This document shows positions 14,295 through 25,800 of a stretch of DNA of 64,000 nt, piece by piece. Positions within the stretch are counted from its first letter, which is position 1; each line of letters opens with the position of its first letter. The stretch is taken from positions 16,454,651 through 16,518,650 of the forward strand of contig OX387603.1 in NCBI GenBank assembly GCA_947568835.1, written 5' to 3'. Source of the DNA: Protonemura montana. Its lineage: Eukaryota > Arthropoda > Insecta > Plecoptera > Nemouridae. The position numbers and the translations under genes were made by a program. A model generated the notes under the pieces. That model worked only from the letters and a program-made list of their open reading frames with translations, did no database searches and was not told the origin of the DNA.

Positions 14295-16466
14295 CTGCAA
14301 CGAAAGAAGCAATCAATGAAACACACGGCGTCTTACCACTCAACTCGTGCGACGACCGCAAGTCACACACCGCGACACCAGCGACATCTCTGCACGGGAC
14401 ACTTACAAACAAGACGCCGCATAAATCACAACAACATGAAGCTTATCTCACTTGCTCTCTATAGGTATATACACACTCGTCATGGAGAAACATCTAGCAT
14501 TCATCTCTATCTACACCGTACCCACTTCTCTATTCTCTCTATCTCGGTCTCCAGCCCAAGGGATGATAAATGGTCTCCTCGGATGCCACCCTAATCTGTA
14601 GCATCGCCGCGAACACAATTACCCTGCCCTCGTCGTCCCCCGTAACCCACCTCCGGTGCCACCCCCAAACGCCCCCGCACGTGTCTCTTGGAGTCGAGTC
14701 TAATGTAGTGCAGGTGCTGCGACTGGCGGCGGAATCACGCGATATACGCAATGGACTATTTCGGTAGAAAATCGCAACACGTTGTTTCGTTAATAATATG
14801 CGTGCATGTTCGTGCTAAATGAAGACTGTGTTAAAAACACATTAAACGATGTTTGGATGAAATGAAAGTATCGACTTTATGATTGGTGACAAGTTTTGTA
14901 ACCGGGAATTTCTAGTTCGATGTCGTTTTGGACAAAACGTGAAATACCACGAAGTTAGTCAGCCAGTTGGAATTGCTTTTACGGATGCAGATTGCGTAGA
15001 CGGATTTGCGACAACGCGGATTGTCGATTGCAGTTTTTTTTTCGTCGTCATAGGACACTTTCTGGCAGCGTGCCAAAACGCGGAATTGATTATTGTCTGA
15101 TCCCGCACGCTGCCACCATTGTAGAGACAGAATTTACACGATTATACAGAAGCACTGCAGTCATCTTTCTGAACGCTGCACGTTACGTACAAAGTTTTCA
15201 GAGTAGATTAACTCGGTTTGCTTTGCTTGCTTTCGCCTGGGATTATTAAGGGCAATTACACTTTGCACGGGATATTATTATTATTCTGATAATTGTTCAA
15301 TAACTTTGGAACTGTGTTCATTTATCTACGAATGGTAATTAGATTTGAAATATGGGTATGACAATACCCTTGCAAATGACCTGTCAGTTGTTGGTAATCT
15401 ATGGCTCTTTGGTAGCACTGGTTTGTAGTACCATGATGTACTATCATTTCAGATTGGTGTGGAATTCGTAACTGTTGACCATCAAGTCAAATACCTTACA
15501 AAAAAAAATGAATTAAATATATTTCAAATGTTTGTGCATAATTATTAAAACGACTTAACCAGCTATTTCTTGCAAAAGTTTTTGCAACGGTTGGTCCATT
15601 TCATACTTTAAAATCAATCATTTAACGTGTACAAAAATCTTAAAAAAAGCTATGCCATAATATACCAATACACGAACGTGTACTTCCTAAAATCAATGGT
15701 TCGTTAAGTTTGAGTAGGTACTAGATAACATTCGTGAGCCTCTCCCGAAGTAAATGTCATCCAACGGATAGCCACGCTTGATAATTACACAGTTAGTCGT
15801 ATCATTGATAGGTATCATATTTTACATCTTCATTAGTTAGAAAAGTAATTAATGTTAACCACGCTTGTCTGATGCAACCGAATTAGCCTAATTAATGGCG
15901 TGCGTCCAAAAACCTGCGTGCGATACCATGCGTGCGTGTGAGCACGGGAAACGCACGTGACGTCTCATCGCATTGCCGCGCGGTCTTCACGATTCGTTTT
16001 TACGCGCTCTACTAAAAATGAAAGTGAAACGTCGCCATGAAATTACTATGACCAGTCGAGCACTTGACGTTGCAGAATGTGACAACATCTGACTGCTACG
16101 ACACGCCACGTACCTACACGACCAGCAGCACGACCCGGCTAGGGATACAGGGGGGTGGATTGATGGTCAATGGGCAAGTGCCCTCGACTGTGGTGATAAA
16201 AATTATTTACCAACGTTTGCTATTATTGATGAGGGCCTTTTCTTGACCATCTTGTAACTTTCCTACTCCGATTGTTTCACCTATTTTGCTTCCGGGTAAC
16301 TACTTCGAAAAGAAAATTCTAGATGGAAGGCCTATGATATCTGATGTTTTATTAGAAACACAATTGCAAAGCCAATTAGAATCATTGTTGCAATGGCAGC
16401 AATCGCAACCAATATTCACACAGATGGCTCTAAAATGGTTCTTCTAAAAAAAACTAAAAGACAAAA

Positions 16467-16546
16467 CCAAGGAGGCTGGAACCTCGTTCTTATGTTTTGC
16501 TGTCCGCACAGCGAAACAGCAAAACAGAAGTACGAGACCTCCTTGG
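16467..16546. ncRNA. candidate pre-miRNA-sized hairpin in intron 2
   Basis: Left arm 16467-16503 and right arm 16516-16546 are inverted copies. The loop-proximal 11 bases pair perfectly (TGTTTTGCTGT with ACAGCAAAACA), then 8 of 10 pair, then a bulge of about six extra bases on the left arm, then 9 perfect pairs at the base (CCAAGGAGG with CCTCCTTGG). The loop is 12 bases. The total of 80 bases is typical of an animal pre-miRNA, but a small foldback transposon remnant would look the same. It could be transcribed from either strand; the host transcript is the minus strand. No known miRNA is claimed. Confidence 0.4.
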
Positions 16547-18449
16547 ACAAAACTAAGTATATAACTAAGAATGTTATAAGAAACTGTAGGTTATTTGATG
16601 GTTATCAGTTTTTGAAATCTGCTGAGAGCGATTCTTATCCCTAATCTTTACTTTTCTTGAAAGGTGAGAGTAGATCTCTCATGATGTACCTAATACGGGC
16701 CAATGAAAAAATTATTTAATCTAAGAATAACAAATATATTTACAGTGCCTATCTCGTACCGGTGGATTAGCTCACTATAAAGACGACTTCCAAAACATCT
16801 CAGTATAACAACAAAAGAAGAATGTGATTAAATAATGATTAGCAGCTTAATCTAATGACTAATTAAAAAGATAGACAAACACACGAAGCGCCCAGAAAGT
16901 TTTAACTTTCTGCAAAGAGGACCCTGCAACGCCTCATAAACTTGCGGAGACGTAAATGTTCTACAAACATCTACAAATTTATCATCAACTTTTCATTTGT
17001 GACCAAAGTTGAACGCACAGACCAACTTTCTGGCGTCCTAACAGCAGACCGAGCTCGACAGCCCAGCGATCTGTCTTTCTGGGAGAAAACGCGAAATGGA
17101 AAACACTGGACAAAGTTAGTTTGGTCAAGCGGTAAACGTAATGGCTAAATAAGTTTACTAACTTCTGCCATTGAGACCATTCATTTTGAAATTCATCCAA
17201 TAATCATGAAAAACCCCTCGCATTTTTACACTCTTCTGTAAATGAATGTCAACATTTTTAACTATCTGACCATCCAATACTTTGAATTAATAGTAACAAA
17301 CCGAAAATGATTAGGCCATCTGACAAAAAGCCAAAAATACCAATTACACACCAAACAAGCTCAAGTTCCCCGCAAAGAAACGTAACCAGAATTCTCCCAC
17401 TCTCGCCAATCGCAGGTCAGATGCATTTTGCATGACCCCAACCATACCGCCAGCCTAAATCACGCTCCATGGCGCCTCTATCAGGACCAATCTCCGCTGA
17501 TAACGAGCTCATTCACAGCCTCCACTAATGTAGCCGTTATCTGGCGATCGGACCGCGCCGCCGACGTATTGTGTGTCGATGATAGCCACTGCATCGGATG
17601 TTATCGCATACCATGCCGGCGCTATGGTGCGAAATTGATCGGCTTTTTCTAATGGGGCAACGACGAGCGGGCAGGCTTTATTCGACCACCAGCGCACTCG
17701 GAGTTTCGGCACTTGGCTAATGTGCCATAGATCAACACTGTGTAACGGAGCAATGTGTCACGTGACAACGAACAGGCCAGCCGACGATGTAACTGATCAA
17801 GTGGTGACTTATGTTACTATGATAGTTAGCCGCTATAGCTGTGATGGGATTTTAGGTACCTTTGAACCAAATTACCCATTAGTTATTGAATAGTTTCGAA
17901 TTGGCCGAAAGGCATTTAGTGATTCGACACCTGATACGGGTAATCGTTTGTATGGATCCTAACTACAAAGTTAAGCAGTTGTTAGGCTTTCAAGCATCCA
18001 CTTATATGCATCTTGCCAGCGCGTGGCGATTACTTCAAAGTACGCTTACAACTTACTCTTACAAGAAGTTATATCTAAGATTAAACTACTCTATATTGGA
18101 GGCTGAACGGACAGGCACATGTTAAAACAAACCATTAACTTGGAACTGCATTTGGCAAATCAAACTGTTAAACGACGCTGCCATCAAAAGATGCCAACTG
18201 TCACCATGAAAATGCATTTCCAAGATAATCCGTTCATCCCCCCCATTTCTCGAGTTGTTTACTTTCTTTTTTTCCACTTCTGTCAAGATTTTCAAACGAG
18301 AAACGTTAGTCAAGAGCTTAGATCGACGAGAAAATTCGCTCATTGGTCGGATTTAGGTTCTTGACCTTGACAGAAGTGGCACAGCCAATCGCTAGGCTTA
18401 AAAGGCTCACTAATTTCTATCCACTAATAAACGCAGATGTTTTTTTTTT

Positions 18450-18478
18450 CAATTTTAATTAATTTTCAATTTTAATAT
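18450..18478. repeat. AT-rich direct repeat
   Basis: The unit CAATTTTAATTAATTTT is followed by a second, slightly shorter copy (CAATTTTAATATAT), after a T-rich run. Confidence 0.7.
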
Positions 18479-18846
18479 ATTGTCTGGTAAGCCTTAGTAA
18501 AACCTTGCGATACAGTAAAGCATGCGCCGAAAAAATTACCGGCGAAATTCGCTATTCGGTAACCAAATTCATTAGTTCAGTAGAAAATAAAACAAGTATT
18601 GCTGACACGAGAAGACAGCTTAATTTCTTGCCGAGTCACCGAATAGCATTCTACGTGGCTGTGTAAGACCTTCGATCACTACTGCCTCACAAGAGATTTC
18701 CAAGAGAAGAGAATCTTACATAAGGGCCTTGTGGAAACCCTTGCGCACTTAGCAATGATCGAAGGTGATTCTCGAGATGTGACACCAACTAGCACGAGAC
18801 AGCAAAGTAGATAAAGTGAAGGGGGATACCTGACCTCAGACCTCAC

Positions 18847-19000
18847 CTGGTCTTTCTCGATGAACCCGATGAAGGCTGTGCGTTCGATCTCGACCGGTTG
18901 GCCGGCGCGGTCGTAGAGGGCGATCACGAAGTGGAAGAAGTTGGACTTGCGAAGGTTACTGGGTGGCTGTTTCTCGAAGTGTGCTCTGCCAACGCCCACG
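18847..19000 (-). CDS. kn: knot/collier coding exon 2: start of the COE DNA-binding domain
   Basis: The 154-base exon completes the split Ser codon (AG|C) and encodes 51 residues beginning [16 protein letters not shown] and ending FIGFIEKDQ. This is the first segment of the COE DNA-binding domain. The NLRKSN motif contains the arginine equivalent to vertebrate EBF1 Arg63, which is known to be needed for DNA binding. The run [19 protein letters not shown] is of the arthropod type. The acceptor is tttacag|C (19003-19001) and the donor CAG|gtgagg (18846), phase 0 at the 3' end. It follows a 6,412-base intron and precedes one of 4,552 bases. No stop or frame break is seen, so the exon looks functional. 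Confidence 0.97.
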
Positions 19001-19202
19001 CTGTAAAGGAGGCGAGAAGAGAAGTTAGATCAGCACTTCAGGAGCTCTTTTTCATGACAACTATAACATCGAGTCTGAAGACTACAACAATTGTTGAATA
19101 CAGGAAGTCCAAAACTTTATTACACGGTTTTACATTTCACTCGTGGCACATGAGAGAGTAACCGAAAGATTTTGCTCAAACGCTCGATTGTATTGCACAG
19201 AT

Positions 19203-19545
19203 CGGTGTGGCGTGTTGGAAACACTGGTTCTTATGAGATCACCGAAGTTAAGCAACACTGCGTTGGGTAAGATATTGGATGCGTTCAATCGCCTTCAATC
19301 AACCTTTTGGCATCATGGATTTGTGGAGGAATCCTGTTGGTTGCGTTATACTATTGCAGAAGGGACGTTCCGCCTGTGGTCACCTTGGTGACCTTCGATA
19401 GTAGTAGGTTTCGTGCTAGCTCTGGTTTTCCCTTTCTCCCTTGTAGGTTAGGCTAGGTTCAACATTATCAAATGTCAGACCATTGCCACAGGAGCCGTTG
19501 TCAAAACAGCACGTCGTTAAACACAAAAAATTAATAAATTAATTC
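19203..19545 (+). mobile_element. 5S-rRNA-derived SINE, copy B (antisense to knot)
   Basis: The head GGCGTGTTGGAAACACTGG, followed by GAGATCACCGAAGTTAAGCA and GATATTGGATGCGTTC, matches insect 5S rRNA well through the A and C control boxes. About 100 bases of the body just after the head (including the left half of the internal stem) are missing compared with copy C; the sequence resumes at CATGGATTTGTGGAGGAATC. The 3' end has CAAAACAGCACGTCGTTAAA and an A/T-rich tail. An internally deleted copy. Confidence 0.92.
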
Positions 19546-20123
19546 TATTTCATCTTCACTCATAAAGCGTTTCAAAGAAGCTCACCAGGTTCTAAGTCTA
19601 ACCTGTACAAACCCGACTGTATATTTAATTTTCTCGGTCTAGTTGTAACTTTTGAACGCTCAAGTCATACATTGCAACGTATTAATTTTAGGCACATGGC
19701 ATGGTTAACCTGAATCCATCTTGTGGTTACCAAGCGAAGACCGAATGGAGATAGATAGCTGATACACATCGTACCGACTACAAGTTAATTAATGACATTA
19801 ACATTAACACGGTTCCACTCTGCTGACCTCTCCCGGGCTTTGGGCTTAACTCACAGCACCAACTTTGATCAAATCTCATAAATATTATGTTAATTATTAA
19901 CAGAGGCCATTATCTATGGCAATGCGTAGATGACGCTGGTCAAACTAGCGCTATGTATTAGTAAGGTTGTCGGGGGTGGGCGGGTAGAAGGGTAGGGGTG
20001 TGCCAGTCGCTGAGGTAATACCTCAAGGGGCTAAGCGGACGTGGTTTCCATGGAACCGGCGTCTCGAAGATCCTCCCAGTAGCAGAAGGAGATTGCGACG
20101 GGACATGCCCTGGGGGGGGAAAT

Positions 20124-20150
20124 GGGGAAGGGGAAGGGGAAGGGGAAGGG
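20124..20150. repeat. (GGGGAA)n simple repeat
   Basis: Four GGGGAA units directly after a G8 run. The plus strand has the potential to form a G-quadruplex. Confidence 0.9.
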
Positions 20151-23100
20151 AGATTCTAGGTCTTTAAGTAATTACGCTCTTTCTCACTAGCTAGTGCCGA
20201 GAGCCGAGTGTTAGCAATGACCAGCGGTATTGCAAGGTGGAATCATCTTAGAACTTTTTCAGGTAAGTCTTGTAGGCGAACTGCTCCTGGTTTCGTAATT
20301 GACACACACAAAGTGGGTCTTTATACCCACGAAGCGCCGGCGTTTCAATCAAATTAGAAGAACTAGCATACTGTTCTGTAAAACGTCGTTTTTTGTGGTT
20401 CTTGGTCACTTCATCCGTCAACAACGCTTTTTAAAATGCCAGCAACAAACCTTGACCCTCCAATTAGTCACAAGGCTAAGAAACCGATCTAAGACGAAAG
20501 AACACTTGCAAATGGACACAGAATTGGTCACCGCACACTAACTGATCACAATTAGACAGTTGAGTAACGTACGCATAATGTGTGCATAGCCCAAAGTAGC
20601 TGCAACTCAGGAACACGGGCAGTTCCAGCCATGATGAACATGTTCCTCGTGGCGTGCCAGGGAGGTCACAGCGCGCGTACATAGCCTCGGCTTAGGGATT
20701 AGGTTCCCTGGGTCTTATACCTAATGATGTCGGCATGGATAATGTGCCACATAATAACTCCCTGCTAAGCTTTTAACTATGCATTTTGATTTATTTAACA
20801 GTGCAACTAAAACCCTAGACAATCTATGTGTGCGTTTAGGTGTATAGCTATCTGCATGTTAGGACCTTCTAGGTCGACCGTTCTCTGGCTTCCGGCGTTG
20901 GCTGACACTCAGTTTATGCCATCGTAGGATTAATGGCGAGGACTGTGGGGTGAGGCCTGACCCGAAGCATAGAGGATTTAATGTCTCAATCAGTTTTGAG
21001 AAAAGCCAATTCGAAATTATTGTGCAAAAAGTAAACGGCCATGACCATCAACTATGAACAGAATGTTTGCTGCAAGAAAGTTGCGATCGGGTTTTTTTCA
21101 CAATGCAAACTTTGACAACGGCAAGCGAAGCGGTGTAAGCAAAAAGAACACGTTGGGAAACCACGATTTTCTCCAGGAAATCTATAGCTGTGTAGGTTAT
21201 GTAAGAAAAGCCAATTCTCCAAAAAGCGGTATTTGGAGACGGAGATGTAAGTAAGGATGATCGGGTATTATCCTATTTTCTTGGCAGTTTCACTATGTGT
21301 GCTTCGACCGATTTCTTATGAGTTTCACATTTTTTAATATTTACTGGAAAAACCGCTTCAACACTTGATTTCACCTACCAACATATAATTTATAATGAGC
21401 GAAGGTTATCAGAAGCTTAAGATCCAGTACTTTACATATTCGATTTCAATTTTCATTAAAAACTCTGCCACCATTCTCGCCACTCTCTCATCATCTCGGA
21501 AAGTTTCGCACCCATTCCCAAATTTTGTTAGACTCTACGTTATGATCATTATGCGGCAAAGTATAGTCCTACCAACTTCCGCATTGTGTGATATCCAATG
21601 CGGGTGTCAGGCTGCGAACCCGTTCAGTATTAAAATATTTTAAAACATAGGATTAGGTAAAAAATTGCTGTATTGACTGTTCTTCCTCCAAGCAACATAA
21701 CTCATATTGGATTAAGAAGATGACCATATCAGCTAAAAATCCATAAACTACACGTCGATCAATCTCACATATCCCACGAAAACAACCCGGGCGGATGCCT
21801 TCAACACCACGGGTCATCTCACCGGAAACAATCGGGTTCTGGTGCTGGAAATTGGCAGTGATTGCTCCCTCCCCTGTGTACGTATCACTAGTGCGATTCG
21901 ACGCGTATCGCAACTCGACGCCGAAACCTGCAGATCGATATCGGGCGTTCGCATCGCAGCATGCGTCGACATACACACTCGTTCTGATGCATCACGGGCA
22001 AAGGGGGGCCACGGGGTTGGGGTGTTCATGGGTTTCTGCAGTCGTCCTTGTCGAGTATGTATGTATATCTTTGTCTTGCTTTGAACCAGTAGACCTTTGT
22101 TTTTATAGTAACTATATACATAAAAAGAACGTGGCATTGTCATAGAAATGTTTACAGTATTTATTTTCGCTGTTTTTCTTTTCGAGAAGGCGATTTCACA
22201 ATTGTGTAAAGAAAATTCCAAGCGACAACAAAAAAATAATAATTTCATAAATTGGTATTGAATTAAAAAATAATTTTTGGAAATAGTTTCGATCTCAACA
22301 TCTTACATCGATCTTACAAGACGCAGAATAGAAAAATAATAAAATAATTTTAATCTAATAAGGTATACACATTGTGTTACGATAATTTCTTCATCACTGG
22401 TGTAGCGTGTCAAACTTTCTCCAAGGGGGCAGTAATAATCACGGCAATTTAAGATACTAGCGCCTTGTTAATCTGCAGATGATTCGTGTAAGCAATGGCT
22501 CATCAAACGCATTTTTAAAAAAAGTTAAAAATAAGTCAATATGTCTCGTGCAGACCATAAGCCTAAAATGACTGCTCTCCAAAGAAGCGGTCTTCATGTA
22601 ATTTACCCAAAGAACAGTTTAACGTTCCAGAGATGAAAAAAACGAACAGGAAAACGCATTCAACTCCCACTTTCGAAATCACCGATATCCGTCGCAAACA
22701 TCGATAACACCGAGTGCAACTTTGTCCAATGTTGGTCGAGAGTTAGCCCTGGGTGTCCCTGCCCCCCGCCCTGGAACGTGCCCGGCCCTTGTCCCTAGGG
22801 TCAACTCTCCAGCCATGTCCGTGTCCCACCCCTTACCCACAACGCGTTCGTGTACCAGCAATTTGATGCATACATTCATTGGTTGAATCGGATGGCAGGT
22901 GAAATTGTTGGCGTGAAATATTATTGTTTGCTACCGGTGAAATTTCATTACACAGTGTAGAGTACATGGAGTTTTTATCTTGCTGAAATGTTATGTTGTA
23001 TAGTTAAATGATGAACTGTGCCCAAAAAAGTAATTGTTGATATGAATTGCTCTAGCCGTCTTTATAAAATTAAAAATACTGAATGCAGCAAGGAAGGAAA

Positions 23101-23634
23101 TGTACATTCGTATTTTATAAGTAGGAACTTAACCGCTGTCTTCTTTCACTGTTTATTTTTGCAATTTAAACGGAAAGGAAATGCTTTTACTAATAACATC
23201 AAGGCAGGTAAAAAACCATAACTTCTATTTTTTGCAGCACGACATGATAATACTCATTGAGATACAATTTATCTTAACCATTAAATTGCAAAATTGGCTG
23301 ATTTCCGAGGTAGAAATTGCAACTGTTTCATCATCTTATTTGAATTACTCTAACGAAATTGTATGTATGGGGTAAAAGTGATATACTAGCTACTGTATTC
23401 TAGATAATTTTATAAATGCATTTAGGTAATATAAGATTTCTACCCGTTTCGTGAAAAATAATAATAAACGATTTGTAAAAAAATCCACTGAGGCAGCAAA
23501 AATCCGTATTATCCGTTAGCCGGAAAAGATGTATTTTAAATTAGTTTAAGGTGTTGAGGCGACATGGCTTTGTGCCAGATGTGCTACACTTTTTTCCATC
23601 AAAACACGATAACGATTATAATCATTTAATTGAT

Positions 23635-23658
23635 AAAAATAAAAATAAAAATAAAAAT
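23635..23658. repeat. (AAAAAT)n simple repeat
   Basis: Four AAAAAT units in intron 1. Confidence 0.9.
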
Positions 23659-25412
23659 AAGGAACTAAATTGAATAAGAAAAAAAAAATGTGTGGCTTTC
23701 TAAAGTTATAATTATTTTTCTCATCAAGTCCTAAACACTTTCTTTTAAAATCTACTAGTCACCGACGAAATTAAACACACTCTTGTTAAAAATCGAAATT
23801 TTGTAGTGGTATGTTTACGAAAATCCTTACAGTCAAGAACACAAAACAAGTTGGAAGTTCGAAGGGGTAAACATTTTTCCTTGTGAGAGAGAGATCGAGT
23901 TGAACACACTCAAAATACTTGGCTTGTTGCTGAACAAGTTTGTCTTGTTTAAGTTCTTAATTGTCAATCTTTGGTCACAGACAATTTCAATTGAAATATT
24001 TTGCATCACAATTAAACTGCCTGCAAGTACTGAGTGATAAACCACTAAATAATTATCTAAACACCCTGTCCATTACCGTGTCATCCAAATAATGAACACA
24101 CAGAAAAAAGAAAAAATGCAGAGGCTTGGTATTTGAATAGTCTTAAAAAAATCTCGTAGTCTAACATTTGCTTTTGCGTTTGTTATTATGGGGCTGTTTA
24201 ATCATTAAATTCCAAGACAGTATAACATTTCTTGTCATGCTAAAATCATTCCTCGCAATTTTATTGCAACAACGGTACGTCTCAAAGCCCAAATATGGAA
24301 AAAATAGATGCAAAATAGGAAACAAAAATCATGTCAGAGTCTTCAACATGGCCAGATTATTGTAAACACGTTTGGTGGGTGGAACAAAACTTGCCGTCGG
24401 ATGACTTGAACTTTGACCAGCAAACATGCGAACTCACTAACCGAACCTTCTAGGTAATCAGTATTTTCTCTAAAATTTAGAAGATGAAAGTCTTATATCC
24501 CAAACCCCATGCCTAGCTTGAGTTGCTCCAAAATCAGCCCCCCCTCCAGTAAATGAACTGCATTTTGATGAGACATGTGTACACTTTGTTCATTCTTAGC
24601 TCCACATACGACGCTTAAAATGTATCTCAAATTCCTTAAGATCAATTCCACAAGATAAATTAATTTGGAAAATAAGTATTTTCGAAGAAAAATCCGCTTG
24701 TAAATCATTCTTGGGCAACTTAAACCGAATCGTTTCATTATAATACGCTGCAGCAAAACTAGCAAAAAACAAATCCTACGATTCGTGAATAGTGACATGT
24801 GTTTTGAAAGGCCGACGGCGGCGTCACCGCGTTCTATGGGGGCGTTTCGTAGCCTGGACTGATAGTCGCTACTCTACACGGATAGTTGGCTACCAGTAAC
24901 ACGAGTCCAGAAATTGGCTGCGTTTAGGTACTGAACCAGCACAGAACGCACTAGATGCGCGATTGGCCTGACAACGCGGAATGTATGGAGTGTGGTGACA
25001 TTTTCGGCAAACGAAATACCCTTTTGAGAAAAGCGATAGCAGCTTAAGTAAGGCACTTGATAGAATTTCGTATTTCCACCTCTTTCTCTGTTGAAATTAA
25101 TTAGATAAGCTAAAGCAAAGTTTTGATAATTTCGTGAATTTACATGCGTTGGTTAGAGCTAACGACAAGCAATTAGGAAACTGCCCCCCAACCCTCTTTT
25201 GAAAAGGGCAGCATTGTCTGACCATTAGCGTCTACAATTCAACTCTTAGAATTTACGGCAGGCGCCAGGCTTCTTTCTCAAACAAGCTCAGGCTAATTTG
25301 TTTAACAGAATTAATATTCATACCCCAACAGACCTATGGTGTTAGGTCCTTTCTTTTGCTCCTCAATTTGATCGTCGACGCCCTAAAATATTGTCTCGCG
25401 TCCAGCGCCTAC

Positions 25413-25800
25413 CTGCTTTGATCGACAACCGCGGGCTGCATCCATGACCTCGCCGACAATTGCGACGTCGCCAGCGGCTCTTCCTTAAGACTCGTCACCG
25501 GTCCCCTTGGCTGATGGTGATGATGGTGATGGTGCAACCCACCGCCCCCGCCGCCCCCGCCGGCCTCTTGATGGTGATGCAGACCGAACATGAGTCCTCC
25601 GGGCCCAGAGACTCTTGCTGCGGGCCCGGCCCCAGGCGGCGGGTACAGCTTCCGGCCCCATGCCGCCGCGACGGGGTCCAGGTCGACCGGCGCCGAGCAC
25701 GGCAAACCGGCGAGCGCCGGCCACGGGGACGCCGTCGTGTAGCCGCGCTCGACCGAGCTGGCGTACTCGTCGGACCGCGTCTTGCACTCCTCGTAAGACA
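25413..25800 (-). CDS. kn: knot/collier (COE/EBF transcription factor), first recognised coding exon
   Basis: N-terminal region of the COE/EBF transcription factor, a nuclear DNA-binding regulator of neural, muscle and blood-cell fates in insects. Reading down the minus strand, the open frame gives SYEECKTRSDEYASS, then WGRKLYP (tryptophan codon 25660-25658), LMFGL (ATG 25591-25589), a Gly/His-rich insert (25511-25563), then QPRGPVTSLKEEPL and RSWMQPAVVDQS. WGRKLYP, LMFGL, SLKEEPL and QPVVDQS are, from memory, shared with fly Knot. The donor is CAG|gtaggc at 25412, leaving AG of a split Ser codon (phase 2). The 5' boundary at 25800 is inferred from a pyrimidine-rich acceptor ending cag at 25803-25801 (phase 1). 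The frame has no ATG before LMFGL and meets a stop at 25882-25880, so an upstream exon with the start codon is likely. The alternative is translation from the LMFGL methionine. The frame and family are certain; the start is not. Confidence 0.9.
25511..25563 (-). repeat. Gly/His-coding low-complexity tract inside knot exon 1
   Basis: Trinucleotide-like DNA encoding about eight Gly followed by Leu and seven His, between LMFGL and QPRGPVTSL. It is in frame and sits in the poorly conserved part of the N-terminus. The run lengths may vary between individuals. Confidence 0.85.

Larger units (their letters stand above)
14295..18846 (-). other. kn: knot intron 2
   Basis: A 4,552-base intron, mainly AT-rich. 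The standout element is an 80-base inverted repeat (16467-16546). An AT-rich repeated unit (CAATTTTAATTAATTTT) lies at about 18450-18478. No SINE and no supported coding region. Confidence 0.9.
19001..25412 (-). other. kn: knot intron 1 (largest complete intron)
   Basis: A 6,412-base intron between the N-terminal exon and the DNA-binding domain. It contains an antisense SINE (19203-19545), a (GGGGAA)n repeat (20124-20150) and an (AAAAAT)n repeat (23635-23658). A COE-like sequence TCCCTAGGGT lies near 22790. No coding region is supported. Confidence 0.9.
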
